From: Planctomycetota bacterium
GTDB lineage: Bacteria > Planctomycetota > B15-G4
Direction: 5' to 3'
Length of the DNA: 64,000 nt
Assembly (NCBI GenBank): GCA_029245865.1
Contig: JAQWOM010000038.1
Location: 62,001 to 126,000, forward strand
Shown here one piece after another: positions 8,999-19,308 of this stretch. The notes under the pieces were generated by a model that saw nothing but the letters and a program-made list of their open reading frames with translations, did no database searches and was not told the origin of the DNA. A program made the translations under genes and the position numbers. Each line of letters opens with the position of its first letter. Position 1 is the stretch's first letter.

Positions 8999-9697
8999 AT
9001 GTCGTATGCCTTGCGCAGCATCGCCTTTGTCGCGGAGTTGATTCATCCGCCTGTGAAGCACGAGCCCCGTGGGCTTCAGAGTCTGCACTCGGAACTCTTC
9101 GAGAGCAGCGACTGCGACTACCGCGATTTCCGATTGGTCCCGGGCGGAGCGCAGTTCAGCAACTCGCCCCAGAATGGGCTCCCTGGAACTCCGGTCAGTG
9201 TGGCGAATGTGTTGGCAGACCGCATCCAGGTACGAGAAGAGCAGACAGGGTGTTCCAAAGAGGATTTTGAGGCACGCCTCAGTAGCTTTGCCAAGAACGC
9301 ACTGAATGTGCTTCCCATGCAACTGTTCATGGTTCAGCAATTTGCCGTGCGATCTGTGATCAATCCACACACCTCGAATGATGCGCGCGCCTTCATGATT
9401 CAGACCGTGTTCGGTCACGACGAGGGCATGCTCTCGGTCTTTCCCACATCGCCGAGTCTTTCTGGCATGCGCTTTACATTTCCCCCGGACCCCGAGACGC
9501 AGGCCGTGTTCAATGTGCGGCTTGAGTCGTATAGCCAGGACAATCGGAGTCTCTTCCTGGAGAACGTGGGCACATTTGGAAAGCCAGTGACCTCCGCCGA
9601 ACTCCCCGAGTTGACGCAGAGGTTTTCCAGCACCTACGACTTCCTGCAAGGCGAGGTGATCGACTTCGTGTCCCAGTTCGACACAGAGGACGCCTAA
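8999..9697 (+). CDS. Conserved-looking protein of unknown function, coupled to the sulfatase-fold gene
   Basis: A protein of 232 residues with no signal peptide or membrane segment. It begins SYALRSIAFVAELIHPPVK and contains alternating hydrophobic beta-type stretches such as NVLPMQLFMVQQFAVRSVI and AVFNVRLESYSQD. No catalytic motif stands out. The overall layout is a little like TIGR04255-type sporadic proteins, but I cannot confirm this. The frame extends upstream into the permease gene, but ATG at 8999 follows GGAAGACTTC and is the first plausible start. Its TAA stop overlaps the ATG of the next gene by one base (TAATG), so the two are very likely translated together. Confidence 0.55.
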   Translation: MSYALRSIAFVAELIHPPVKHEPRGLQSLHSELFESSDCDYRDFRLVPGGAQFSNSPQNGLPGTPVSVANVLADRIQVREEQTGCSKEDFEARLSSFAKNALNVLPMQLFMVQQFAVRSVINPHTSNDARAFMIQTVFGHDEGMLSVFPTSPSLSGMRFTFPPDPETQAVFNVRLESYSQDNRSLFLENVGTFGKPVTSAELPELTQRFSSTYDFLQGEVIDFVSQFDTEDA

Positions 9698-11232
9698 TGC
9701 AGACGGCTGTGACGGCCGCCCGTCGGGTGGTGAGAAGCGGTAGAGCCGCATTGCTTGTCGCGTTGCTGTTGGCTTCCTCATGTTCTGAGCCAACGGAATC
9801 TGTCGACGTGGCGCCGGCAGCGGGTCGCAACCTCATCATTCTCTCATTGGATACATTGCGCAGCGATGCTCTTGCGCCCTACGGAGCACCGGCGGCTCTC
9901 AGCCCTAATCTCGCGCGCTTTGCGGAAGAAAGCATTGTCTTTACCCACGCGCGTGCCCAGGCGCCGCAGACCGCACCTAGCCATATGTCGCTCTTCACGT
10001 CGATGCTGCCCAGCGTTCATGGCGTGCAAAACGTGCAGCATGGTGGGGGTGGGCCGCTCATTGAACCCGTGCCAACATCTATCCCCACGCTGGCCGAAAT
10101 TCTTACGGCTGCTGGCTATCGAAGTGTCGGGCTCACAGATGGTGGGAATCTGAACAAGGCGCATGGCTTTCCGCGTGGTTTCGAGGAGTACACGGTCGAT
10201 CTTTCGGGTGCACAGGCTCAGGTAGACGATGGCCTGGCCTGGCTAAAAGACCTCGGTGCATCCAGTGCGCCTTACTTTCTCTTCTGGCACACGTACGAAA
10301 TTCACGCGCCCTATGTATCTCCTCGGGAGTACATGGACCGCTGGGAGTCAACTGACTACGAAGGGCCCATGTCTGGGCGAGTCAATCAGTTGATTGACAT
10401 GAACTTCCGGCAGCGGTTTTCTGCCATGCGCTCTTTGTTCTGGGTGGGCAAGGAAAAGTTCGGATGGCCAGAGTCGGCCTATTTGCACTCTCTCTACAAG
10501 GCGGGAGTTCAGTTCACGGACGCGCAGGTGGGTTTGTTGTTCGATGGCATGAAGAAACTCGGCGTGTTTGAGGACAGCATCGTGATCGTCCTCTCCGATC
10601 ACGGCGAAGAGTTTTTCGAACACGGGCAGTGGCAGCACGATCAGGTTTTCGAAGAGTGCTTGAGAGTGCCACTTATGATTCACATGCCTGGCGGGGTGGG
10701 GGGCGGCACTCGCATCAATACGCCGGTGGCCCTGATGGACGTCATGCCTACGGTGCTCGATCTCCTGGGCATTGAGCCTTCCGATCTGACACGGGGTTCT
10801 CTCCCGGAGTCTCTCCCGCACATGCAGGGAGTCTCGTTGGCAAAGAGTGTGTTGACGGGTGACGAGCCGGCCTCACGTCCGATTGTGAGTGAATATCGCG
10901 CTGACCGGGAGGGCAGCCCGCTCTATGACTGGCAAGTCGCCATTTACAATGAAGGGCTGAAATACATTGTCGACGAGCACCGGAGCCGGGATGGCGAGAA
11001 GCAGAGTCTTTTCGATTTGCGGAAAGATCCCGACGAGCAGTTGAATCTTGCGGAAAGAGCGCCAGAAGTCGTGCAGCGCTTTCGCAAGTTGCGCTCGCGC
11101 TTTCACGAAGATGTTGAGGCTCTGGGAAATCTGGATCGCCTGGGATCTGGGCAGTCGCTCGACTGCGACGAACTCAAGCAACTCGTAGAACTGGGTTACT
11201 TGGATGGCTCGGTCCTGAAGGACTGCGAGTAA
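9697..11232 (+). CDS. Sulfatase-fold lipoprotein lacking the formylglycine residue
   Basis: A 511-residue protein with a lipoprotein signal (hydrophobic 18-27, LASSC, Cys29). The mature part is a Pfam Sulfatase-type fold: NLIILSLDTLRSDALAPYG with Asp52 and Arg, the active-site segment TAPSHMSLFTSM followed by HG, SDHGEEFFEHGQ with the second metal site, and RVPLMIHMPG. True sulfatases need Cys or Ser at the first position of C/S-x-P-S-R for conversion to formylglycine; here the residue is Thr92 and the Arg is His96. It is therefore more likely a phosphodiesterase or phosphotransferase of the same fold, in which Thr is the nucleophile. Start codon overlaps the stop of the preceding gene. Confidence 0.75.
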   Translation: MQTAVTAARRVVRSGRAALLVALLLASSCSEPTESVDVAPAAGRNLIILSLDTLRSDALAPYGAPAALSPNLARFAEESIVFTHARAQAPQTAPSHMSLFTSMLPSVHGVQNVQHGGGGPLIEPVPTSIPTLAEILTAAGYRSVGLTDGGNLNKAHGFPRGFEEYTVDLSGAQAQVDDGLAWLKDLGASSAPYFLFWHTYEIHAPYVSPREYMDRWESTDYEGPMSGRVNQLIDMNFRQRFSAMRSLFWVGKEKFGWPESAYLHSLYKAGVQFTDAQVGLLFDGMKKLGVFEDSIVIVLSDHGEEFFEHGQWQHDQVFEECLRVPLMIHMPGGVGGGTRINTPVALMDVMPTVLDLLGIEPSDLTRGSLPESLPHMQGVSLAKSVLTGDEPASRPIVSEYRADREGSPLYDWQVAIYNEGLKYIVDEHRSRDGEKQSLFDLRKDPDEQLNLAERAPEVVQRFRKLRSRFHEDVEALGNLDRLGSGQSLDCDELKQLVELGYLDGSVLKDCE

Positions 11233-11247
11233 GCACCCCGCGGCGAT

Positions 11248-11264
11248 TGCCCCTGCTCGGGGCA
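11248..11264 (+). terminator. Candidate hairpin after sulfatase-fold gene
   Basis: TGCCCC and GGGGCA pair around TGCTC, 15 bases after the stop at 11232. A second stem, CCGGC/GCCGG, follows at 11313-11327. Neither is trailed by a T-run, so a Rho-independent terminator is possible but weak. Confidence 0.3.
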
Positions 11265-11391
11265 GAACTGCGAGGCGGTTTCTTGGAAGCTCGAGTGTGA
11301 GAGTTGGATTGACCGGCGGAATGCCGGATAGTTCAGAGTTCGCGCACGGTGAGTGTTACGGCCAATCCAGGAACGCAGTGAGGGGTGTGGT

Positions 11392-13809
11392 ATGTCTCAG
11401 GTCGATTCGGCGAGGGGCTCTTCGGGTACCTGGCGAGGGTGGAGCTTCCTTGTGACAGGAGTGGCTTTTCTTGCCTTCTTTTTAGGAGACCAGTGGCTTG
11501 CTGAGCCACTGCGGGAATTTCGAACGCCACTGTCTCTCGACTTGCTGAGGCCTTTTTCGGTGCTTGGGGCTCCGGAAGCATTGTTCGCCGTGAGTTCGGT
11601 TCTGCTGGGCTTGCATTTGCTTTTCGTCATGCCGCGATTGAGTGCAATCGCCGTCAGGCTCGTGGTGGCGGGGGGCGTCGCCGCCGCGTTTTCTTACGTG
11701 CTGGGCCGTGGGTTTGAACTGGGTGTGGAGTTGCTAGGAGAGACCTCACCCGTCGACAACCCCTCGACTCATGCGGCCATCGCTTTCGTGTTTGCCGGAG
11801 TTCTCGCCACCGGCGCAGGGAGAATGCTGGCGCTGGCTGTTTACTTGCTTGCTGCCTTGGCTGTTCTGGGGCCCGCTCTTGCAGGTTCAGAGAGCCCCTC
11901 GTCGCTTGTTGTGGGTGCGGCGGTGGGTTACTTGGTCAGCACTTGGGTCATGCGCCGAGTGCGGAATACAGGATCTTCTGAAAGCGGATCGGACACGCAC
12001 GTCTCTGCTCAGTCGGAGGAAGAGCCACTCAAGATCCGAATCTTCCTGGGTCTCTTGTTGCTTTTGATTCCGTCCCTGTTCTTGAGGCTTGGCGATCTCG
12101 GTTTCTCGGATCCGGATGAAGGTCGGTATGCGGCCATCCCTTACGAGATGATTCAGCGTGGCGATTTCGTCACTCCCACTCTCAATTACCTGGTCTATTT
12201 CGAGAAGCCACCGCTCCTGTACTGGACTGTGGCGGGTGCGTTCAAACTGTTTGGCTACAGCGAATGGGCTGCTCGGACCGTCCCCGTCTTGTCTTCGATG
12301 ATCGGAGTTCTGCTCGCGTTCATCTTGGGTCGAGCGATGTTTGGGAGACGTGCCGGGCGCTTATCGGCGGCCTTCCTGGCAACATCACCCATCTGGTTGG
12401 CCATGGGGCGTTTTCTCGTCACCGACATGCTTTTTTCGATGTTGGTCTTCTCCTGCATCGTGACGTGGTGGTGTGGTCATGCCCGGCAAGGTCAACCTCG
12501 AACTCTGCGTGACGCGGCGTTCTGGCTTTTGCTCGGGCTTGCAGTGCTGTGTAAGGGGCCGCTTGCCATCGTGCTCGTTTTCGGATCGATTGGTCTGTAC
12601 GCGCTGTGCTGTCGGCAACTGAAAGACCTCTTTCGCCCGGGCTTCTTCGCCTTGTCGCTGGTGGGCGTTGCCGTGGCAGCGCCTTGGTTTGTCCTCGTGT
12701 CGCTGCAGAACCCCGGTTTCAATCATGAGTTCTGGTACATGCAGCACCTCGGCCGCTTCTTGGGAGCGGAAGAAGGAGGCATGCACAAGCAAAGCGCCTT
12801 CTATTTCTTTCCGGTCATCGTTGAACTGTTCATCCCCTGGGTGCTGTTCTTTCCTGGCGCCTTGGCGATGTATCGATCGAGGTTTCGTCCCGTGGACACT
12901 CTGGCCAAAAGAGCGGGTGTCTTTCTGACGTGCAGTTGTGTGTTTCTCTTTGTGTTTTTCTCTGCCTCGTCTGGAAAGCTCCAGATCTACCTTCTCCCCA
13001 TGCTGCCTCTGATGGCAGTGGCTCTCGGTGGGCTGTTGAGCGGATTTATGGGCACTTCGGAAGACTCTGGCGGCTCTTCTGCGGATCGCGATCAGTTCAG
13101 GCAGCGAGGTCTTCGTTCGATGTCCCGGTCGGCTCGCGTGGGAGGCGTGTTGCTCGTTCTGGGAGCCGTGGCGTGTGTGATCTTTGGATCTCCTGCGTTA
13201 CGTGAAGTGGAAGCGCGTGGCCCCGGGATGATGGTGGGTGTGGCGGTTGTTTTGACTGCTTGGGCGGCGGCGCTCTTTGGCGCAGCGCGCAGTGGGCGAT
13301 TCGCATCTCTCTTTGCAGCCACTGCAGGCGGGGCGGTCGCTTTTTTCATGGCGTTGATCCTCGTGGGCAGCGAGGTGATGCCCAATCACTCCTTGCAGCG
13401 GTTGCTCTCATACATCCGACCGGGGCTTGAGGAGGGAGGCGAGTTGATCTCTTACAAAGGCTGGCTCCAGAGCACGAGCTACTACGCCGATCGCCGCATC
13501 GTCATCTACAAGCAATCGGGTGAGTTCCACTTTGGCCTGGATCAGTTGCCAGAAGAGGAGCGTGTGCTCTGGTACGGAGATGACCTTGACCAGGTGGGCA
13601 AGCTGATGGAGTCAAATCGTCCTGTGTATTGCCTGGCTCGAGATCACAAGCGGGCACTGCAAATGATCGAGAAGCTGGAGGTCCCGGTGTACGAGATCAT
13701 CTGGAACAGGCGGCGTTCCATTGTGGGCAATGCCGCGGCGGCTGCGAGAACGCCTCCGATCGAAGGCGGTTTACTTGGACAGCAGCGCCTCGATTTCCCG
13801 TTGCCGTAA
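11392..13809 (+). CDS. PAP2-like membrane domain fused to ArnT-type glycosyltransferase
   Basis: An 805-residue membrane protein in two parts. Residues 1-190 hold about five membrane segments in a PAP2-phosphatase-like arrangement: PSTH (124-127) stands where PSGH is expected and VVGAAVGYL where the final signature helix sits, but the first-motif Lys/Arg-Pro and the last His are missing, so this half looks inactive. From about residue 213 it is an ArnT-like (GT83) transferase: LGFSDPDEGRYAAIPYEM, YFEKPPLLYW, KGPLAIVLVF and HLGRFLGAEEGGMHK. ArnT moves 4-amino-4-deoxyarabinose from undecaprenyl phosphate to lipid A. ATG at 11392 follows AGGGGTGTGGT. It converges on arnD with 17 bases between them, which ties it to the arn locus. 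Confidence 0.72.
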   Translation: MSQVDSARGSSGTWRGWSFLVTGVAFLAFFLGDQWLAEPLREFRTPLSLDLLRPFSVLGAPEALFAVSSVLLGLHLLFVMPRLSAIAVRLVVAGGVAAAFSYVLGRGFELGVELLGETSPVDNPSTHAAIAFVFAGVLATGAGRMLALAVYLLAALAVLGPALAGSESPSSLVVGAAVGYLVSTWVMRRVRNTGSSESGSDTHVSAQSEEEPLKIRIFLGLLLLLIPSLFLRLGDLGFSDPDEGRYAAIPYEMIQRGDFVTPTLNYLVYFEKPPLLYWTVAGAFKLFGYSEWAARTVPVLSSMIGVLLAFILGRAMFGRRAGRLSAAFLATSPIWLAMGRFLVTDMLFSMLVFSCIVTWWCGHARQGQPRTLRDAAFWLLLGLAVLCKGPLAIVLVFGSIGLYALCCRQLKDLFRPGFFALSLVGVAVAAPWFVLVSLQNPGFNHEFWYMQHLGRFLGAEEGGMHKQSAFYFFPVIVELFIPWVLFFPGALAMYRSRFRPVDTLAKRAGVFLTCSCVFLFVFFSASSGKLQIYLLPMLPLMAVALGGLLSGFMGTSEDSGGSSADRDQFRQRGLRSMSRSARVGGVLLVLGAVACVIFGSPALREVEARGPGMMVGVAVVLTAWAAALFGAARSGRFASLFAATAGGAVAFFMALILVGSEVMPNHSLQRLLSYIRPGLEEGGELISYKGWLQSTSYYADRRIVIYKQSGEFHFGLDQLPEEERVLWYGDDLDQVGKLMESNRPVYCLARDHKRALQMIEKLEVPVYEIIWNRRRSIVGNAAAAARTPPIEGGLLGQQRLDFPLP

Positions 13810-13826
13810 CGCCCCGTCCGCAGGAA

Positions 13827-14708
13827 TCAGGATGTCAGGCAGGCCACGGAGCCTTCGCGTCCAGCAACCGATCCGGCTGCCATTTGTCCCGGCGAAATAG
13901 CACTCTCATTTCTCATGAGATCGCCGAGCGGTGAGAACTCAGCCCCGCGCTTTGCAGCCTCGGCCAAGAACCGGTCGAACATATCTGCACAAGATATGCC
14001 TTCGACCTCTGCGTGGATCGTCAGGACGTTGAGCTGGTCGTCACGTAGAAGATCAAGCATGTGGCTGTTGTACGCCTGCGCATCAATAGAGCGGCCGACA
14101 ACTTCGTCGTAGGTAGGGAGTGAGACAGGTATCTGAACCTGCTCGAGCTCTTCTCCGTCGACGACTGGCCGAAACATGCGATCTCCTCGGCAATCACTGT
14201 TGTATTCGAAAGCGAAGGGACGCTTGGCCTGCAGCACGGTGTCATTGCATCGCCACCCTGGAGCAGCTGAGCATGTCGGAGGGCGCCCGGTGATCTCTGT
14301 GAGTGTCTCTACACCGCGCTGCAAGATTGACGTGACTTCTTCCGGAGTGAGTTCGTCGACGTGCTTTTGCCAGGCATGATGGTCCCAGGCGTGGATGCCA
14401 ATCTCGTGTCCAGCTTCAGCTGCTGAGCGAATGATGTCGCGGCAGCGGTTGCCGATCATGGGGCCGGGCCAGAAGGTTCCGCGTAGAAGAATGTCCCAGC
14501 CATACAAGCTGGGCGCTCCCGTGCGGAGCATCTTCCACAAGAATGCTGGCCGGAGGAGACGCCAGAGATGACGCCCCATGTTGTCGGGCCCAACGGAGAA
14601 GAAGAACGAGGCTGTGATGCCGCGTGCCTCGAGCAACTGCAGTAGACGAGGAACCCCCAAGGTGGTTCCGCGCAGGGTGTCGACGTCAATCCGAAGACCG
14701 ACCCTCAT
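13827..14708 (-). CDS. arnD: 4-deoxy-4-formamido-L-arabinose-phosphoundecaprenol deformylase
   Basis: This NodB-like deacetylase removes the formyl group from undecaprenyl-phosphate-Ara4FN, at the cytoplasmic face of the membrane. The 293-residue protein matches E. coli ArnD along its whole length: [21 protein letters not shown] with the metal Asp residues, [47 protein letters not shown] with the metal His pair, [24 protein letters not shown], and TIHAEVEG near the end. The C-terminus even keeps VAGREG. Its ATG overlaps the arnA stop as ATGA, so it is the last gene of a coupled arnBCAD operon. Confidence 0.96.
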   Translation of the reverse strand: MRVGLRIDVDTLRGTTLGVPRLLQLLEARGITASFFFSVGPDNMGRHLWRLLRPAFLWKMLRTGAPSLYGWDILLRGTFWPGPMIGNRCRDIIRSAAEAGHEIGIHAWDHHAWQKHVDELTPEEVTSILQRGVETLTEITGRPPTCSAAPGWRCNDTVLQAKRPFAFEYNSDCRGDRMFRPVVDGEELEQVQIPVSLPTYDEVVGRSIDAQAYNSHMLDLLRDDQLNVLTIHAEVEGISCADMFDRFLAEAAKRGAEFSPLGDLMRNESAISPGQMAAGSVAGREGSVACLTS

Positions 14709-16792
14709 GACGCAGTGAGCGATCTCTCAGGCGTTTCACCGGCATTCGCCAAAGGCCGGTGACTCTCAGGAGAGCCTTGCTCGTTCTGAGCCGGGTTCTT
14801 GGAGTCACTTTGCGTGTCACCCTGAATGCTCTGGTGCAAGAAGTAGTCGAGAGTGCCAGCAACAGACTCCGCCATGCCCATCTCTGGCGCCCAGTTCAGG
14901 AGACGTTTCGCATTCTTGACGCTTGGGCGTCTGTGCAGCACGTCCTGGTAACCCTTGCCGTAGTGCGCACCGCTTTCGAGTTCGCGGTAACCGGCGAAGG
15001 GCGGGAAGCGACCTCGGAGTGGGTGTTGGTCGAATTGCTCGACGAGCATTTCGGCTAACTGACGAATGCTGGCTTCATTGTCCGGGTTGCCAATGTTGAC
15101 GATCTGGCTGTCGCACGTGCCGTCGTTCGTGTCAATCAAGCGGAACAGACACTCGATGCCGTCGGTGACGTCCGTGAAACAGCGGCACTGGTCACCGCCG
15201 TCAATCAGCAGGATCGGCGTGCCCTCTACGAGGTTGAGAATCAGCTGAGTGATGGCTCGAGAACTGCCCACTCGGGCTGCGTCCAGGCTGTCGAGCCGTG
15301 GGCCGATCCAGTTGAAGGGGCGAAACAGTGAGAACTTCAATCCCTTCTGTGCGCCATAGGCCCAGATCACACGATCCAGCAACTGCTTGCTGCTCGAGTA
15401 GATCCAGCGTTGCTTGTTGATCGGTCCGACGACGAGATTGGACTTGTCCTCATCAAAGGCGTCGTCATTGCACATGCCGTAGACCTCGGAGGTCGACGGG
15501 AAGATCAGTCGCTTGCCGAACTTGGCACAGTAGCGAACGATTTTCAGATTCTCTTCGAAGTCCAACTCGAAGACACGAAGCGGATTGCGTGTGTATTCGA
15601 TCGGCGTTGCAATGGCGACGAGCGGAAGCACGATGTCGCACTTCTTGACGTGGTATTCGATCCATTCGTGGTGAATGGAGATGTCGCCTTCGACGAACGT
15701 GAAGTCTGGGTGCGAGAGCAGGCTGCCAACTTTGTCCGAGTGGAGGTCCATTGCGAAGACTTCATATCGGCCGCTGTCCAGAAGTCGCTCACTGAGAGCG
15801 CTGCCAATGAAGCCGTTGGCACCCAGAATCAGAACCTTTTTTTTGCGTTCTTGTTTGGCCGGACCTGCAGGGGTGCGTCTGAGCGCCATGCCTTCCACCA
15901 GATTCAGTTCTTTGGCGAGGTGGTCGCCGCGAAGCGGGACACCATCGGCCGGTTGTCCGAGTTCGACGCGTACCGCGCCCTCTCCGCAGGCGATGATGAG
16001 TGGCTCGGTGGAAAGCACTGTTCCGGGAGTCGCGTCGGGGCTGCATTCGGCGAGTTCGACTTGCCAGAACAGCAGTTTGCGAGAGGCAACATGGCTGAAG
16101 GCGCCGGGCCATGGGCGGGCCACTGCACGCACGAGGTTGCGTACGGAAGTGGCCGGGAGACTCCAGTCGATCTTGCCGTCTTCAGGGCGGCGTCCCGTGA
16201 AGTAACTGGACTTGGATGCGTCTTGTGGGGTGCGTGCCGCGTTGCCAGCCACCAACTCCGGCAACGCCTTGTCGAGCAGCACGCCACTGGCTTCGCGGAG
16301 CTTGCCTGCAAGTGAGAGCGCCGTGTCGTCATTGGCAATGGCGACGCGCTCTTGAGCGACGATGTCGCCATCGTCAGGCCTGGGCGTCATGTCGTGGAGC
16401 GTGACACCGGTTTCCTCTTCGCCATTCACCATCACCCAGTTGAGCGGGCAGCGTCCGCGATAGGCGGGCAGTAGTGAGCCGTGCAAGTTGAGAGCGCCTT
16501 GGCTCGGAATGGCCAAGATGTCCGACTTGAGCATGTCGCGGTAATAGAACGAGAAGATGAGGTCTGGCGCCATGACCTTGATGCGCTCGACCCACAAAGG
16601 GTGATTCACGTCGTCAGGTGCGTAGACCGGTATTCCCGAACGCGATGCCAACTCTGCTACAGAGTCAAACCAGATGGTTTCAGATGGGTTGTCTTTGTGC
16701 GTGAACACGGCGGCGACTTCGATGCCATTGCGGAGGACCGCTTCAAGCCCGGCGCAGCCAATGTCGTTGTATGCAAACAGGACAGCCTTCAT
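14705..16792 (-). CDS. arnA: Bifunctional UDP-L-Ara4N formyltransferase / UDP-glucuronate C4-decarboxylase
   Basis: ArnA oxidatively decarboxylates UDP-glucuronic acid to the UDP-4-keto-pentose and later formylates UDP-L-Ara4N. Both domains are present in 695 residues. The formyltransferase half, 1-300, has Asn102 and His104 in [13 protein letters not shown] and Asp140 in [10 protein letters not shown], at exactly the E. coli numbers. The decarboxylase half, about 317-660, has the NAD site [10 protein letters not shown] (321-330), FPSTSEVYG with Ser435/Glu436, [16 protein letters not shown] and the substrate segment [15 protein letters not shown]. An unconserved hydrophilic tail of some 35 residues follows. 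Its ATG overlaps the arnC stop by four bases and its stop overlaps arnD. Confidence 0.97.
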   Translation of the reverse strand: MKAVLFAYNDIGCAGLEAVLRNGIEVAAVFTHKDNPSETIWFDSVAELASRSGIPVYAPDDVNHPLWVERIKVMAPDLIFSFYYRDMLKSDILAIPSQGALNLHGSLLPAYRGRCPLNWVMVNGEEETGVTLHDMTPRPDDGDIVAQERVAIANDDTALSLAGKLREASGVLLDKALPELVAGNAARTPQDASKSSYFTGRRPEDGKIDWSLPATSVRNLVRAVARPWPGAFSHVASRKLLFWQVELAECSPDATPGTVLSTEPLIIACGEGAVRVELGQPADGVPLRGDHLAKELNLVEGMALRRTPAGPAKQERKKKVLILGANGFIGSALSERLLDSGRYEVFAMDLHSDKVGSLLSHPDFTFVEGDISIHHEWIEYHVKKCDIVLPLVAIATPIEYTRNPLRVFELDFEENLKIVRYCAKFGKRLIFPSTSEVYGMCNDDAFDEDKSNLVVGPINKQRWIYSSSKQLLDRVIWAYGAQKGLKFSLFRPFNWIGPRLDSLDAARVGSSRAITQLILNLVEGTPILLIDGGDQCRCFTDVTDGIECLFRLIDTNDGTCDSQIVNIGNPDNEASIRQLAEMLVEQFDQHPLRGRFPPFAGYRELESGAHYGKGYQDVLHRRPSVKNAKRLLNWAPEMGMAESVAGTLDYFLHQSIQGDTQSDSKNPAQNEQGSPESHRPLANAGETPERSLTAS

Positions 16793-17871
16793 GTTTGTGT
16801 CTCTGGAGTGTTTTGTTGCGTCTGGGACGTGATGGATTGAAAGCTAGAGTTTGTTGGCGAACTCGGCCGGCTCGAGGATGCCGACGAAAGCTCTTGCTGT
16901 GGGAAGCGTGCGTCATGCTGCCCGCCGAGCGTTTCTGCGACGAAGTACCGGGGACGGGCTCGGACGTCGATATAGACCCGCCCGATGTACTCTCCGAGTA
17001 GCCCCATTGCGACGAACTGGGCTCCTACGAAGAAGAACAGGATGGCGAAGAGCGTGAAGACGCCGCCGCCCGCCCATTCGGGGCCGTAGATGAGTCGCAA
17101 GGCGAACAGCAAGAGGCCAAAACTCATGCCGGCTGCCGAAATGAGGGCGCCGGTGATGCTGAGAAGGCGCAGCGGGAAGGTCGTCATGCCCGTGACCAGG
17201 TCGAACTGGAGGCTGATGAGCTTCAGCAAGCTGTACTTGCTCTTGCCCATCGTGCGTTCCGCGTGAGCCACTTCGATCTCTGCTGTGGATTGCGCGAAAC
17301 TGTTGGCCAGTACAGGGATGAAGGTGCTGCGTTCCGTGCAAGAAAGTACGGCATCGATAATCGAGCGGCGGTAAGCGCGAAGCATACAACCGTAGTCGCG
17401 CATCTCGACGCCAGTTGACCTGCGGACGGCGTAGTTAATCGCAGAAGAAGCAAGTCGCCGGAAGAAGGAGTCTTGCCGATTCATTCGAATCGTTCCGACC
17501 ACATCGAAGCCTTCTTCGAGTTTCTTGACCAGGCGTGGAATCTCTTCTGGCGGATTTTGCAAATCCGCATCGAGAGTCACAACAATCTCACCGCGAGCGT
17601 GTTCAAAGCCAGCAAGTAAGGCGGAGTGTTGGCCGTAGTTCCTATTCAGCAGGACTCCACGGACATGGTCCGGATGATTGGCGACGGCTTGGCGGATCAG
17701 TGCGGACGAATTGTCCACGCTTCCGTCGTCAATGAGAATCAGCTCCCAACTGCGGTCGAGTTGCTGCGCGGCGGCAACGCAGCGGGAGATCAACTCAACG
17801 AGGCAGCGTTCTTCGTTGTACACGGGGACGGTGATGGACACGTGTGCGTCTGGCATGTGTGAAGTTCTCAT
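16789..17871 (-). CDS. arnC: Undecaprenyl-phosphate 4-deoxy-4-formamido-L-arabinose transferase
   Basis: A GT2 enzyme that puts Ara4FN from the UDP sugar onto undecaprenyl phosphate. The 360-residue protein follows E. coli ArnC closely: [101 protein letters not shown], then two membrane helices and [22 protein letters not shown]. It is about 38 residues longer than usual owing to a Ser/Gln/Thr-rich C-terminal tail. The frame runs further upstream into arnB, but ATG at 17871 overlaps the arnB stop by one base (TGATG) and gives the expected start. Confidence 0.96.
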   Translation of the reverse strand: MRTSHMPDAHVSITVPVYNEERCLVELISRCVAAAQQLDRSWELILIDDGSVDNSSALIRQAVANHPDHVRGVLLNRNYGQHSALLAGFEHARGEIVVTLDADLQNPPEEIPRLVKKLEEGFDVVGTIRMNRQDSFFRRLASSAINYAVRRSTGVEMRDYGCMLRAYRRSIIDAVLSCTERSTFIPVLANSFAQSTAEIEVAHAERTMGKSKYSLLKLISLQFDLVTGMTTFPLRLLSITGALISAAGMSFGLLLFALRLIYGPEWAGGGVFTLFAILFFFVGAQFVAMGLLGEYIGRVYIDVRARPRYFVAETLGGQHDARFPQQELSSASSSRPSSPTNSSFQSITSQTQQNTPETQT

Positions 17872-19028
17872 CAGACGGTGACTGGAGCGAGGACTGTGGT
17901 GATGGCATCGACGACTCGGTCGACGTCCTGGTCGGTCATGTCCGGATACAAGGGGATCGAACAGATCCGATCGGAATTCCATTCGGTGTTCGGCAAAGTG
18001 CCTCGGGAGCATCCGTTCTCGAGGTAGTACTTCTGCAGGTGCACCGCCCGGAAGTGGATTCCGGTGCCAATCCCGTGCGTTTTAAGGGCTTCCATGAACG
18101 ACTCGCGTGTCATGTTGGCGGCCTCGGTGTCCAAGCGGACAACGAAGAGATGCCAGGCGTGCACATGGTCGTGAGGTGGCGGGACCAGTGGCTTGAGTAG
18201 TCGGTGCCCGGACAGGCGATCGAGGTAGCGTTCCGCAATCTCGACCCTTCGAGCGTTCATCTGCTCGATGCGTGCGAGTTGTGAGAGCCCGAGCGCCGCA
18301 CAGAGGTCGGGCATGTTGCATTTGTATCCGGGCTGCAGAACTTCTGCCTGAGGTGTGCGCCCTTGCGTCGTGCGGTCAAAGGCATCAACCCCGAGCCCGT
18401 GAAAACGCAACTGACGGATCTGGTCGAGGAAGTCGGTGTCATCAGAGCAGATCATTCCACCTTCACCGGTGGTCATGTTCTTGATGGGATGGAAAGAGAA
18501 GACAGAGGTGCCCACAGAACCGATATGACGCCCTTCGTAGTATGTACCGACAGCATGAGCCGCATCCTCAATCACCGGGATGCCGCGTGCTCGCCCAATC
18601 TCCCGAATGGGGCTCATGTCGACTGGCGCCCCCGCAAAGTGCACGGGAATGATCAGCTTGGTCTTGTCAGTGCAGAGCCGTTCGACTTCCTCGGGTGTTA
18701 TCAGGAGGCTGTCTCGATCGACGTCTGCAAAGACAGGGGTTGCACCGCGTATCGTGATCAGATTCACGGTCGACACCCAGGTCATCGAGGGTGTGATCAC
18801 CTCGTCACCCGGCCCGATGTTGAGGGCGTGTAGAACGAGTTGCATCCCCGATGTTCCGGAGTTGACGGCCACGGCGCCTCGGCAGTCGATCAGGCGAGCA
18901 AACTCATCTTCGAAGCTGGCCGACTTTGGCCCGGTGGTGATCCAACCCGACTTGAGGACGCTGAGGACGGCCTCCGTATCGGCGTCGGTGATCGAGGGGC
19001 GCGCCACGGGAAGGAAGGGCAGTGCCAT
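17871..19028 (-). CDS. arnB: UDP-4-amino-4-deoxy-L-arabinose--oxoglutarate aminotransferase
   Basis: A DegT/DnrJ/EryC1-family PLP enzyme that aminates UDP-L-Ara4O with glutamate to give UDP-L-Ara4N. The 385 residues contain [34 protein letters not shown], the PLP-ring Asp/His pair [10 protein letters not shown], the Schiff-base Lys183 in [15 protein letters not shown] and the C-terminal [11 protein letters not shown]. The length and motif spacing match ArnB rather than the rhamnosamine or perosamine relatives, and the following arnC, arnA and arnD fix the assignment. It is the first gene of the minus-strand operon and diverges from an arnT gene, sharing a 280-base control region with it. Confidence 0.95.
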   Translation of the reverse strand: MALPFLPVARPSITDADTEAVLSVLKSGWITTGPKSASFEDEFARLIDCRGAVAVNSGTSGMQLVLHALNIGPGDEVITPSMTWVSTVNLITIRGATPVFADVDRDSLLITPEEVERLCTDKTKLIIPVHFAGAPVDMSPIREIGRARGIPVIEDAAHAVGTYYEGRHIGSVGTSVFSFHPIKNMTTGEGGMICSDDTDFLDQIRQLRFHGLGVDAFDRTTQGRTPQAEVLQPGYKCNMPDLCAALGLSQLARIEQMNARRVEIAERYLDRLSGHRLLKPLVPPPHDHVHAWHLFVVRLDTEAANMTRESFMEALKTHGIGTGIHFRAVHLQKYYLENGCSRGTLPNTEWNSDRICSIPLYPDMTDQDVDRVVDAITTVLAPVTV

Positions 19029-19308
19029 GGTCAGAACTCGTTGGAATGAGGTCCGTGGGGGGTGTCCGGTCTCTCAGGGGTCGTCGGACTCCTGATATGG
19101 GTCTGAATCGGTTGATCTTAGGTCACTCGATGGCGATCGCAAAGGATTGACAGGCTACTCCGGAGGATTCGAGGGGGGTGGGGTGAGGAGTGCCGGGGAC
19201 TAGATCGAAGACCGAGGCCAGTATGGGCACAATGGGCAGATTGCTGGGTGTTCACCCGTAAGATGCTTGGCTCGCCTTTCGGCGGTTCCCTCTCTCTGGA
19301 AATTTCGA
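19029..19308. promoter_or_regulatory. Divergent control region between arnB and arnT
   Basis: No gene is visible in these 280 bases. They must carry the start signals of both the arnB operon and the second arnT. A TTGACA that could be a -35 element reads on the plus strand at 19147-19152, but I see no convincing -10 box at the right distance and no clear PmrA-like direct repeat. The region is rich in G-runs on the plus strand (19170-19200). Confidence 0.35.

Noticed and set aside
15410-16315. Long plus-strand open frames opposite arnA.
   Set aside because: arnA matches its family along the whole length, so these are antisense shadows in GC-rich DNA.
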